A stretch of DNA of 56,530 nt from Bacteroidales bacterium (GTDB lineage: Bacteria; Bacteroidota; Bacteroidia; Bacteroidales; P3): positions 1 to 56,530 of the forward strand of contig JAFWZP010000084.1 in the NCBI GenBank assembly GCA_017522255.1, written 5' to 3'. Positions 32,801 to 39,430 of the stretch are shown here, in pieces (the stretch's first letter is position 1; each line of letters opens with the position of its first letter). A program made the position numbers and the translations under genes. Under the pieces are notes generated by a model that ran no database searches, was not told the DNA's origin, and saw only the letters and a list, made by a program, of their open reading frames with translations.

Positions 32801-32886
32801 GCTCCATCGGCGCATTGTGCATGCACCTTGGTTGTAAATGGCAAGAATAGTGCCAAAAACAACAGAGTTGATAGAATTTTCTTCAT
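26896..32886 (-). CDS. Large T9SS-secreted FnIII/CUB/cleaved-adhesin-like protein (1996 aa)
   Basis: The signal peptide is MKKILSTLLFLALFLPFTTKVHAQ. A cysteine-containing N-terminal domain with the motif DSYGDGWGSG follows (about 24-132), as in other Bacteroidota T9SS cargo. FnIII modules then alternate with two CUB-like domains (about 237-349 and 1249-1352; motif YDDGG-NNYSN), two 'YSQQ-Y ... RNN' beta domains (about 445-634 and 1449-1637) and two cleaved-adhesin/choice-of-anchor-J-like modules (LPF-ENFDTWATG ... CW ... YIDD). The C-terminus from about 1907 (NVNIYPNPANSQAT ... RKLIVK) is a type A T9SS sorting domain. The N-terminal and CUB content makes it the most divergent of the four giants. 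I infer export across the outer membrane and surface or matrix attachment; no catalytic motif is visible. Confidence 0.9.
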   Translation of the reverse strand: MKKILSTLLFLALFLPFTTKVHAQCADGASMCSITVNARDSYGDGWGSGAFVKIYQGNILRDSVTVASGSLNSVTVQVCPDSIRIEWQPGERDNNECYFDIVDIEGNVIYSVESGDLGNAAMVLGYADVSCPSCFRPQNFTSTANTATSVSLQWTENSTTTESYEIMYASHGFSPDALVSPADARYATTTTTTLTINDLSDDTIYDFYIRSYCSNEEYSQWAGPVTIHPGAYNMATSGNASITSCGLTIYDDGGVMNNYSNGCNATLTVYPENQNSLVTLSGILAAQSNCRLTFYDGTSTSAPEIGNYAGNNDTPVTIPQITSTSGPITIKFYSNYSTTYSGFELHTSCVDRPTCAPVQNIAITNLRGTSAMVEWSYIQNLGDAPSMYEFELIDSISNMVMLTEYTTEPQYLLSDLLPQNKYILRIRSYCDNGDNGAWSSINFETPCLAGGDITIGSGTNVNGRLPLSLGKYYSYSQQIYDATEFDGSAQIASISVEAPSTTSTIPQNRNINVYLGHTTQSTFTSTAGNVQNIPLDSLKLVYSGTFSIVPGSWNTIVFDSIFNYNGTSNLVVAIDDNSGIFTRAGNFRCHSASSKSIYYESDELNPDPATSLLSYGGSKGVLSFRNNMIFGIPCDTAVTCVRPDVYIANVEGNEIELLWAPGYNETAWDIEIKESTENEWILEASGVTNTSYTIYDLAYNTAYDIRITALCGNESESSIVSTRTECSIISELPFTENFDTWATGNNVPVDQCWGGLTNYSSASFVYPNATTNQALSGSNSIWLYSTATVYSTLIFPSFDADINTLKVSFSALKLAGVQHQIQVGVITDPTDVSTFVALSSVDVTTNNVWENFEVSLDTYSGPSGNIAIMLPAGSSANRYIDNVIVNVMNYDCESIANISVSNITSSTASVSWIDSIPSLYAVEYGAHGFEAGTGTFDTTSNTSYTISGLSALTQYDVYVYRVCGDDFMSDPSGITSFTTTCAEIDELPFVENFDTWATGSNGEFPQCWNRLTNALSVITYVYANNTQSASSPNSLYMQGRESYYSIVVLPKFATSIESLQISLNVKRTGGPATHGINIGIMTDPDSANSFTTIGTITPSSSNVWQSAQLQFDSYTGADGYIAIRVPTGMYPAYYIDDITVDYIPTCVSPNNVVSDGFEENGIKVDWTEMGTATQWDICYGATGFDPESSQARIITNVTSHPYTITNLSIDTVYDVYVRSICGNGSSDWSASHLTTYPGVYTLPTHGADTIVACDARIYDDGGANNNYSNQANSFVVIYPSSEGNVLSLSGTLVSEQTDYLKIFDGPDTTGTPIVYVSNNATINCTSSIGPLTLLFRSDYGLNFAGFDLRLQCIEVSCYMVQNLRDSLITSSTATIAWNEIGNATQWEVEYGTTGFAHGNGTSNIVSSTSHTITNLLPQTSYDVYVRAVCGVDDASEWQKIQITTGICDDPIIATIGTGTNGNYNLPFYTDYAYSYSQQIYTAQEIGLSETGSGMDISSLALQYMYDQPISRNISIYMGHTTDSVFSSGSAWLADSLLQQVYAGTINWNNSQSGNWVEVIFDSTFSYNGADNIVVAIMDNTGSYVSSYQVNRFYTHTTTGNKALYRHTDDNQINIASPGSGSTSSNRNNIRFVSCGLTCSAPSNFAAQPDRTSAILTWDIVGNYEVSYKKTADDDWSSEVAVANANTYTVDNILPETSYDFRIRKICDSTTYSDWATTRTITTAFPCATPTALSVSNINYTSAELLWQSNNEEEDGFRIAYGYGTGWDTITVTETSLTLTNLYPSTEYTVYVQSICEQTVGVYSDWSEALTFTTTSCDGVSNITASEITSSTATITWTPTPEQTEWEITYGMQGVDEENGTKVVVEGNPTYTIEGLESGTTYDVYVRSKCAEDVYSTWSNKFQFTTTVGISTAEGDNANVNIYPNPANSQATITVEGINGKVEFAVADMNGRMIVTETINCDGQLVKTIDVSNMAKGAYFVYIYNDKFNATRKLIVK

Positions 32887-33054
32887 TTTATTATTTATTA
32901 TGTTCTTTAATTGTGTATAATTTGTGCTATTTTGGAACGTATAACTTGATGTTGCGTTTTTTATTGTTTGCTTATATGTGATTTATGTGTTTTTGTGATT
33001 TTTTGCGATAAACTGTTAATGTAGAGCAGAACCGGTATATAGGTCAAAAAAACG

Positions 33055-33132
33055 GCATCGTGATGAAGCAACAACTTCATCGAGACGTTGCACGAAAATC
33101 TTCGTGAGGAAAAATAAGCAACATCGTGAGGA
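33055..33132. repeat. Array 2: four TCnnGA sites on an exact 22-bp period
   Basis: The six-base hearts TCGTGA, TCGAGA, TCGTGA and TCGTGA are centred at 33060.5, 33082.5, 33104.5 and 33126.5. Surrounding 12-mers include GCATCGTGATGA, TCTTCGTGAGGA and ACATCGTGAGGA. The site family is the one in arrays 1 and 3. It lies between the methyltransferase-like gene and the fourth giant gene, about 170-245 bases upstream of the latter's ATG. No clear -7 box is visible for that giant gene. Confidence 0.72.
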
Positions 33133-33146
33133 AAAAACGAGATTTA

Positions 33147-33662
33147 CTATCGCAATATGTAATGTTCTTTGTGTAGGCGTGGTAGGTATAGAGTTATGGC
33201 TATATAGTACATATCGATGGTAACTTTTACTTTGTTGTCTGCCTTGAATGTTTTATATTCTTGTTCGGTATTTTTGTTGCGGTGTTGCTTTTGCCATATC
33301 ACTATGCTTTTGGAGTGTATTTTATCTTTTATGGTGTTCCATTCTTCTAACGAGGTTATTATCGCCATATCGATAGAAGAGGGTAGGGGTAAGGGTGGAG
33401 TTGCTATGTGGTGTTCATTCTTTAAAGCATTGTTTATTATGGTGTGTGTGCGAGTGTTGCTTGTCGATGATATATACACATTGGTTGGCTGGAAGGTGTT
33501 GGCAAACTTGTAAATTATTCTGTCGCTACGCTGTGGACGTTCTATCCCTATCTTTTTCTTCGATATGCTTGCATTTATTATTTCGCAGTATAGCTTAAAA
33601 ATATATGGGCTATGTATGTTGTATTGTGTTTTGGATATTAGCAAATAGGTTAAGTATTTCAT
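33147..33662 (-). CDS. Small eroded class I methyltransferase-like protein
   Basis: I chose the ATG at 33662 (MKYLTYLLISKTQYNIHSPYIF); the frame extends further upstream only through MITE copy 2. The N-terminus (NIHSPYIFKL) and C-terminus (KVKVTIDMYYIAITLYLP...KEHYILR) resemble, from memory, a Bacteroidota family of SAM-dependent methyltransferase-like proteins that start with an 'HSP-VF' helix and end 'vTID-f--Glvf--...keHf-lR'. The usual glycine-rich SAM-binding segment (GTSLGIST-like) is not recognisable here; in its place is NVYISSTSNTRTHTI. At 171 residues it is well short of the family's 230 or so. It is probably non-catalytic or decaying, and could be unrelated. It stands alone, downstream of the ftsZ terminator. 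Confidence 0.5.
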   Translation of the reverse strand: MKYLTYLLISKTQYNIHSPYIFKLYCEIINASISKKKIGIERPQRSDRIIYKFANTFQPTNVYISSTSNTRTHTIINNALKNEHHIATPPLPLPSSIDMAIITSLEEWNTIKDKIHSKSIVIWQKQHRNKNTEQEYKTFKADNKVKVTIDMYYIAITLYLPRLHKEHYILR

Positions 33663-33689
33663 TTTTTTCGTTCTTCGATTAATATTAAT

Positions 33690-33902
33690 GGCAATTTCTA
33701 AAAATTGCGTTGCAAGTGATTTGCGAATTTTTGACTTCATCGAAGTTGCTAACGCTCGAAAGAGCTAATGTTTTGTCATTGCTCTTTGCTCGCTTAATCA
33801 CAACTTTACTAGAAAGATTTCGGTAAAAAAAATGCAAATCACGCAAAAGTTCTTTTATCTTCATGCAATGGTTCATTGAACGTGGAATTTTTAGAAATTG
33901 CC
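33690..33902. mobile_element. MITE-like palindromic element, copy 2
   Basis: The ends GGCAATTTCTAAAAATTGC and GGAATTTTTAGAAATTGCC are inverted repeats, and TAAT flanks both sides as a 4-bp target duplication. Outer segments match copy 1 and copy 3. An internal module with the words CGCTCGAAAGAGCTAATG and CTCGCTTAATC is absent from copy 1. It is present in the opposite orientation in copy 3. The element fills most of the 33663-33988 gap between the small methyltransferase-like gene and the ftsZ terminator. Confidence 0.82.
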
Positions 33903-33910
33903 TAATATTA

Positions 33911-33944
33911 AAGAACGCAACGGCACTGAGAGCCGTGCGTTCTT
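33911..33944 (-). terminator. Terminator at the end of the dcw cluster
   Basis: AAGAACGCAACGGC pairs with GCCGTGCGTTCTT apart from one bulged A, with T residues on both outer sides, about 45 bases past the ftsZ stop codon. This ends the long cell-division transcript. Confidence 0.85.
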
Positions 33945-33988
33945 TTCTTATATATCATTAGATGAGTAAAAATCTGTGTTGTGTGTTA

Positions 33989-35662
33989 TCAATCCGGAGT
34001 ATCGGTGAGGAAAGGAGTACCCATTACGATACATCCCGCACCGTTGATAATTGGTCTTATGGAACTAGCCGAAGAATCTTCGTTGTCGTCGACATCCTTG
34101 CCATATATAGCATAAGCAGGAGTGTTTTCAAGTTCTGCCATTCCACCAGGTGTTTTAAGCTTCTCCAGCATTTTGCGTATGCGACTTTCGCGATTCTTAG
34201 CTTCTGTTTCGCTTATACGTCCTAAATTAGACATATCTTTTATTTGTCCGTTAGCGTTTATCGAAGTGTTTCCTATTTCGCTATCGCTTGGCTGATGATG
34301 TTGAGGGGCAGTAGCAGTGTCTGCTTCGTTTTGAATACGAGGTTGTGCATCGGCTTGTTTTATAGCTATGTTATTTAGAGGATCTTCGACAACAATAGGA
34401 TTAGACTTTTTTTCGATGTGTGTTACAGGGTCGTCATCGAGAGTGTGTATTTTTGGAGTTCCTTGTTGCGTAGTTTGTGTAGGCTGGACAAATGAAGTAT
34501 CAGTATAAGAGCCTCCTCCTAATCCGGCAGGATTAAAGAAATCCATGCCTTCAGGTTTAGACACTATATGAGGCTCTTCTACATTTTTAGGTTCTTCGGT
34601 ATTTGTTTTTGAGCTTTTTTCATCTTCGAAATTTGTCCTAGTGCCTGTTGGTCCTTCAATTTTTTTTGATTCAAAACCCGTGGCAATAAGAGTTATAGAA
34701 AGATTTTCGCCCAAGTTGTCGTCGGAACCCATACCCCATATAACATCGGTATCATCACCTGTAAGATTGTTGATATAGTTGGTTACATTGGTTATTTCGT
34801 CCATTCTTATTTCGTGCTCAGAGTCGTAAGAGAAGTATAGAAGAATATTTTTTGCACCCGATATATCGTTGTCGTTGAGTAGTACACTGGTTGAAGCAAG
34901 CTCAATAGCTTTATCGGCACGGTCTTCGCCTGAGGCAATGCCTACTCCCATAAGGGCTGTGCCTGAATTGGCCATAACGGTATTTACATCGCAGAAGTCT
35001 ACGGCCACGTGTCCTTCTACAGTGATGATTTCGGCAATACCTTTGGCTGCTGTAAGCAATACATTGTCGGCTTCGGCAAAAGCTGCTCTCATTGTCATAT
35101 TACCAAAATCACGTAATTTATCGTTGTTTATAATAATAATGGAATCGACATATTTGCGTAATTCATTGATACCTTCTTCGGCTTGTTTTTTGCGTTTTGG
35201 ACCTTCGAATGAAAGAGGAAATGTAACAATGGCAACTACCAATATCTTATCAACATCGTCATCGATAGTTACTTGTTTGGCTATTTCGGCTACAACAGGT
35301 GCTGCTCCGGTGCCGGTGCCACCACCCATACCGGCTGCAATAAACAGCATCTTGGTATTTTTGGATATTGTTTCTTTTATTTCTTCGGCTTTTTCACATG
35401 CGTATTTCTTTGCTTTTTCAGGATTGTTGCCTGCTCCTAATCCCGGACCAAGTTGTATTTTGGTGGGAACCGGACTTTGATCTAGCGATTTTTTATCGGT
35501 GTTGCATACAATAAAGTCTACTCCCTTGATACCTTGACGATACATGTGGTTAACAGCGTTGCCACCACCACCACCTACGCCTATAACTTTTATATACGAT
35601 GCTTCTTCCATCGGTGCATCAAAAATCATGCCGTTGTTGCCGTTTAGTATGTCTTCTTCCAT
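33989..35662 (-). CDS. ftsZ: Cell division GTPase FtsZ
   Basis: A tubulin homologue that polymerises into the Z-ring at midcell. The nucleotide-binding glycine stretch VIGVGGGGGNAVNHM lies at about 26-40 and the tubulin signature GGGTGTGA at 113-120. The T7 loop region (VDFCDVNTVM) follows further on. At 557 residues it is long; a low-complexity linker (about 340-490, rich in T, E, P, Q) precedes a conserved ESRIRKMLEKLKTPGGMAELENTPAY segment and a final tail GTPFLTDTPD. It is the last gene of the cluster, separated from ftsA by 277 bases, so it may have an extra promoter of its own, as is common for ftsZ. Confidence 0.98.
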   Translation of the reverse strand: MEEDILNGNNGMIFDAPMEEASYIKVIGVGGGGGNAVNHMYRQGIKGVDFIVCNTDKKSLDQSPVPTKIQLGPGLGAGNNPEKAKKYACEKAEEIKETISKNTKMLFIAAGMGGGTGTGAAPVVAEIAKQVTIDDDVDKILVVAIVTFPLSFEGPKRKKQAEEGINELRKYVDSIIIINNDKLRDFGNMTMRAAFAEADNVLLTAAKGIAEIITVEGHVAVDFCDVNTVMANSGTALMGVGIASGEDRADKAIELASTSVLLNDNDISGAKNILLYFSYDSEHEIRMDEITNVTNYINNLTGDDTDVIWGMGSDDNLGENLSITLIATGFESKKIEGPTGTRTNFEDEKSSKTNTEEPKNVEEPHIVSKPEGMDFFNPAGLGGGSYTDTSFVQPTQTTQQGTPKIHTLDDDPVTHIEKKSNPIVVEDPLNNIAIKQADAQPRIQNEADTATAPQHHQPSDSEIGNTSINANGQIKDMSNLGRISETEAKNRESRIRKMLEKLKTPGGMAELENTPAYAIYGKDVDDNEDSSASSIRPIINGAGCIVMGTPFLTDTPD

Positions 35663-35833
35663 GTGTATATATTTCTAAATGTTTGACAATAAAAAGATTG
35701 AGTTCTTTTATACCTATTCTATTCCGAGTGTAAAATTACATTTTATTTCGTTACCTAAAAAAAGCACTGAGTAGTAATTTTCAACACGTTGTTGTTAATT
35801 GACTTAATAGAGACTTTTTTTCGATATATTCGA

Positions 35834-35890
35834 GGCAACTTTCGTTAATTGTTTTTGTTTTGTAACTGACTGCAATTTTCGAAAGTTGCC
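35834..35890. repeat. 57-bp mini inverted repeat in the ftsA-ftsZ spacer
   Basis: GGCAACTTTCGTTAATTG and CAATTTTCGAAAGTTGCC form an 18-bp inverted repeat with two mismatches around a 21-base loop. The ends resemble the MITE terminal repeat (GGCAAtTTCtAAAAATTGC). The flanks (tcga/gttt) show no target duplication. It could be a shrunken relic of that family, acting as an attenuating hairpin between ftsA and ftsZ. The remainder of the 277-base spacer is A/T-rich. Confidence 0.55.
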
Positions 35891-35939
35891 GTTTGTTGAA
35901 ATTTGTGTACTAACTATGTGATTTGCTCAACTCTTGTTT

Positions 35940-37274
35940 CTATTTTTCATCTTCTGTAAAGAAGTCTTTAAAGAAACCCGTTACGGCATCGACAAATCCT
36001 TTTCCCTTAGATGATTTTGTAACAGACTCTTGTTCCGGTTGTGTTTCCGATTCCGATGTTGTAATCTCTTTTTCTTCGGGTTTAACTTCTTCTGTTATTT
36101 TAACTTCTTCTTTTTCAATTTGAGAGCGTTTGTCTTTTATTCCATATAGTAGCAAACCTATGCCTGTTGCATACATAGGGTGTATGATTTCTTCGGGGCT
36201 ATCGTCGACAAGATGTTCGTCAGGTAAACCTATACGAGTATCGGTGGCTGAAATAAAAGCAGCAAGTTTGTCGATATATGTTAGTTTTGCACCTCCACCT
36301 GTGAGCACTATGCCTCCTCTTAGTTTTGTGCATCCAGCCGAAGATATTTCGCTTGTGGCCATTTCTAAAATCATTTGAGTGCGAGCATTGATGATTTGTG
36401 CTAACATTTTCATCGATATTTCGCGAGCTGCTTGGTTGCGATAACCGGGTATAGATATTATATCGTCTTGTTTTACCATTTCGGGCAAGCATGAGCCGAA
36501 TTTTATTTTTAATTGCTCGGCTTGTTTTCGCATTATGTTGCAAGTGCTTTCTACATCGGTGGTAATAAGGTTGCCGGCCATTGGTATAACAGATGTGTAG
36601 CGGATAACGCCTTCTTCGAATATTGCAATATCGGTTGTGCCCCCGCCAATGTCGACCAATGCTACTCCGGCTTCTTTGTCTCTATCGTCTAATACACTTT
36701 CGGCCGATGCAATAGGTTCCAATACCACTCCTTTAATCTTTAGATTAGCACGCTTAACACTCTCTTTTATATGCCATAGATTGTTGGTTTTTCCGGTAAC
36801 GATAAGGAAATTGGCTTCCAAAGTATTGCCATATACTCCCACAGGGTTAACAGTTAGTTCTTCGCCATCTATGAAAAACGTTTGAGGCAAAACGTGTATT
36901 ATTGTTTCACCCGGATCTAAAAGAGTATTGTATTGATTTTGTATAAGCTCTTCAATGTCCTTCTCTTCGGTTATTTTTGGACCTGGTTTTAATACTAAAC
37001 TGCCTCTCGATTGTGTGCTACGTATGTGTTGGCCTGCTATGCCTACATATACTTCAGTTACTTCGTATTCGGCTTTGGCCGATGCTTCTTCAACAGCTTT
37101 TTTAATCGATTCGGCAGTGTCGTCGATATTTTTAACTACACCACGTTCAACACCTATCGATTCTGTTTTGCCAAAACCTAAGATTTTTATTTTTCCATTT
37201 TCTGTAGCTTGTCCTATAAAACATGCTATTTTTGTTGTTCCAATGTCGAGACCGACGATAATTTCATTACTCAT
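35940..37274 (-). CDS. ftsA: Cell division protein FtsA
   Basis: An actin-like ATPase that tethers FtsZ filaments to the membrane and recruits later division proteins. The N-terminal phosphate-binding motif VGLDIGTTKIACFIG is at about 8-22 and the second nucleotide-binding motif VDIGGGTTDIAIF is near 206-218. The adenosine motif GIVLTGGGAKL lies near 317. After a charged linker rich in E, K and T, the protein ends in GFVDAVTGFFKDFFTEDEK, an amphipathic membrane-targeting helix, so the gene is complete. It follows ftsQ by only a few bases. Confidence 0.97.
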   Translation of the reverse strand: MSNEIIVGLDIGTTKIACFIGQATENGKIKILGFGKTESIGVERGVVKNIDDTAESIKKAVEEASAKAEYEVTEVYVGIAGQHIRSTQSRGSLVLKPGPKITEEKDIEELIQNQYNTLLDPGETIIHVLPQTFFIDGEELTVNPVGVYGNTLEANFLIVTGKTNNLWHIKESVKRANLKIKGVVLEPIASAESVLDDRDKEAGVALVDIGGGTTDIAIFEEGVIRYTSVIPMAGNLITTDVESTCNIMRKQAEQLKIKFGSCLPEMVKQDDIISIPGYRNQAAREISMKMLAQIINARTQMILEMATSEISSAGCTKLRGGIVLTGGGAKLTYIDKLAAFISATDTRIGLPDEHLVDDSPEEIIHPMYATGIGLLLYGIKDKRSQIEKEEVKITEEVKPEEKEITTSESETQPEQESVTKSSKGKGFVDAVTGFFKDFFTEDEK

Positions 37275-37280
37275 AATTAA

Positions 37281-38063
37281 TTATTTTTTAGTACACACAA
37301 CTTGATTTTTATATTTCAGATTTAATTTTACGTATTTGTCCCAGCCTAAGTTTACAAATCCTTCTTTGTAAACGGCTAAGAGATTTTCGAATTTTTCATC
37401 GAGATTGTCGATGTCGCCCAATACTACAATGTGATTTCCCACCTTTGGTACCAATTCGATATCTCCGATTTGAGATATGTATATTTGGTCAAACAGATGT
37501 TTTAAAACATCATTGTCCAAAAGATATGATGTAAGTTTATATATTTTATAAATATCATTGTTTGTCATATCGGCAGTGTCGTTGACCAATGATATGTCTT
37601 TCTTTATTTTTCCTTTTATGTATCCACTGGCTAATATTACATTTTGGCTTCCCAAACTGCTTGTAGGCATATAGCAACCGTTGTTGTCGATATAAAATTG
37701 TTTTGAATTTTGCACAATACGAACAATAGGGGTGCGTTGCTCGGCGTGTATTTGGATTGTCCCTTTTACACTTATTGATATGTCGGAGTTGAATATATAT
37801 GGATTTGAGTTAATTATTTTTTCTATCTCATTTTTGTCGATATCTTTTATTGTTATTAATTCGATGTTTGCTATTTCTGCTCGTAGTTTGTTTTCGATAT
37901 TGTTTGCTGTTACTAATGTGTCGCGATTGTTATAGTCAATGGATATTTCTATTCCATTGATATTTGAATTATTTCGCGATATATTTGCAAATATAATTCC
38001 GACAATTACAAATATAATTGCCGTTATTTTATATGCTATTGAGTAACTGCGTCTTGTTTTCAT
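37281..38063 (-). CDS. ftsQ: Cell division protein FtsQ
   Basis: A bitopic division protein that links early cytosolic and late periplasmic divisome components. A short basic N-terminus (KTRRSYS) and one membrane helix (ITAIIFVIVGIIFAN, about 13-27) precede a POTRA-like region (GIEISIDYNNRDTLVTANNIE...) and the motif EQRTPIVRIVQNSKQFYIDNNGCYMP seen in Bacteroidota FtsQ. Length (260 residues) is usual. It lies between murC (2-base gap) and ftsA (6-base gap), so translation is probably coupled. Confidence 0.9.
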   Translation of the reverse strand: MKTRRSYSIAYKITAIIFVIVGIIFANISRNNSNINGIEISIDYNNRDTLVTANNIENKLRAEIANIELITIKDIDKNEIEKIINSNPYIFNSDISISVKGTIQIHAEQRTPIVRIVQNSKQFYIDNNGCYMPTSSLGSQNVILASGYIKGKIKKDISLVNDTADMTNNDIYKIYKLTSYLLDNDVLKHLFDQIYISQIGDIELVPKVGNHIVVLGDIDNLDEKFENLLAVYKEGFVNLGWDKYVKLNLKYKNQVVCTKK

Positions 38064-38065
38064 GT

Positions 38066-39430
38066 TTATTGTATATTAAGTTCACTTAAAAAAGCTTCTT
38101 CTATTTTAGGCACTATCGCATCAATGTCGCCTGCTCCTAATGTGATTAGTACATCGGGTGAAAGAGCTATCAATACGTCAATAAGTTCGTCTTTTCCACA
38201 CAAATATTTACTCATTTTGTTTATTTTGTGCAGTATTATTTTAGAAGACACTCCGGGTATGGGCTTTTCGCGTGCCGGATATATGTCGAGTAGTATTATT
38301 TCGTCCAAAGGCATGAGACTATCGGCAAATTCTTGAGCAAAGTCTTGTGTGCGTGTGTAGAGGTGCGGTTGAAATACTCCTACTATGCGTTTTTGAGGAT
38401 ATAGTGTTTTTAGCGATTTTATAACCGTGGATAGTTCTTGTGGATGATGTGCGTAGTCATCGATAAAAACAAAATTATTGGTTTTTATTCGATAGTCGAA
38501 TCTGCGTTTTATGCCTTTAAACGTTTTTAAAGCATGGCGTAGTTCGTGTTCGGTTACACCACATTGAAGTGCTACTGCCGATGCTGCTATTGCATTTTCT
38601 ATATTGTATAGTGGAGCACCCATAAGTTCTATGTCGTAATATACATGCGTAGGGGTGTGTAGGTCGAAATAGTAGTTGCCTTTGTATATACGTACATTCC
38701 ACGCATAGTATTCCGATTCTATATTGTCGAATGAATAACGTTCAACGGCTATATCTTCGTTTATTTCTAAGTCAATATTTTGTTTAAGAAATAGTTTGCC
38801 ATTACTTTTTGTTTGATTGCCATATTGTTTGAAGGCTTCAATAAGGTTTTTATGAGTTTGGTATATATCTAAGTGATCAGGGTCAGTAGCTGTTATTATA
38901 GAGTATGTGGGGTAAAGTTGATGAAACGAGCGGTCGTATTCATCGGCTTCCACAACTATATATTCACTTTGTGCATTAATGATAACATTACTATCGAAGT
39001 TTTTGACGATGCCTCCCAAAAATGCAGAACATCCAACCTTGCTTTTGCTTAATATGTACGCGATCATTCCCGATGTAGTGGTTTTGCCATGACTGCCGGC
39101 AACGGCTATACATTTTTTATTGGCTGTTATTTCTCCCAACACTTGAGCACGCTTTTTTATTGGTATATTCTTGGTTATTATGTAAACATATTCTTCGTTA
39201 TCGGTAGGTATGGCAGGTGTGTATATCACCATATCAACATCTTTTGGTATAAGTTCGATGTTGGGGATATAATGTATAGCAATACCTTCGGCTTCGAGTT
39301 GTTTTGTCAGAGCCGTAGTTGTTCGGTCGTAGCCACTTACTTTGTGTCCCATGGCGTTAAAGTATCGAGCTATGGCACTCATGCCTATTCCTCCAATTCC
39401 TAAGAAGTAATATGTTTTTTTGTTTTCCAT
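38066..39430 (-). CDS. murC: UDP-N-acetylmuramate--L-alanine ligase MurC
   Basis: A cytosolic Mur ligase that adds L-alanine to UDP-MurNAc with ATP. The dinucleotide-like fold GIGGIGMSAIARYF is at about 11-24, the ATP loop AGSHGKTTT at 111-119, and the central EADEYDRSF and C-terminal FIDDYAHHPQEL motifs are intact. Length (454 residues) is normal. It overlaps murG by one base. In contrast to the murD position in the same cluster, all active-site signatures are present. Confidence 0.97.
   Translation of the reverse strand: MENKKTYYFLGIGGIGMSAIARYFNAMGHKVSGYDRTTTALTKQLEAEGIAIHYIPNIELIPKDVDMVIYTPAIPTDNEEYVYIITKNIPIKKRAQVLGEITANKKCIAVAGSHGKTTTSGMIAYILSKSKVGCSAFLGGIVKNFDSNVIINAQSEYIVVEADEYDRSFHQLYPTYSIITATDPDHLDIYQTHKNLIEAFKQYGNQTKSNGKLFLKQNIDLEINEDIAVERYSFDNIESEYYAWNVRIYKGNYYFDLHTPTHVYYDIELMGAPLYNIENAIAASAVALQCGVTEHELRHALKTFKGIKRRFDYRIKTNNFVFIDDYAHHPQELSTVIKSLKTLYPQKRIVGVFQPHLYTRTQDFAQEFADSLMPLDEIILLDIYPAREKPIPGVSSKIILHKINKMSKYLCGKDELIDVLIALSPDVLITLGAGDIDAIVPKIEEAFLSELNIQ

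Noticed and set aside
33663..33740. N-terminal extension of the methyltransferase-like protein
   Set aside because: The extra 26 codons run into the left end of MITE copy 2 and are probably not native.
34869..35480. Plus-strand open frame of 203 codons opposite ftsZ
   Set aside because: It is antisense to conserved FtsZ motifs; the S/P/A-rich product is the usual shadow of that strand.
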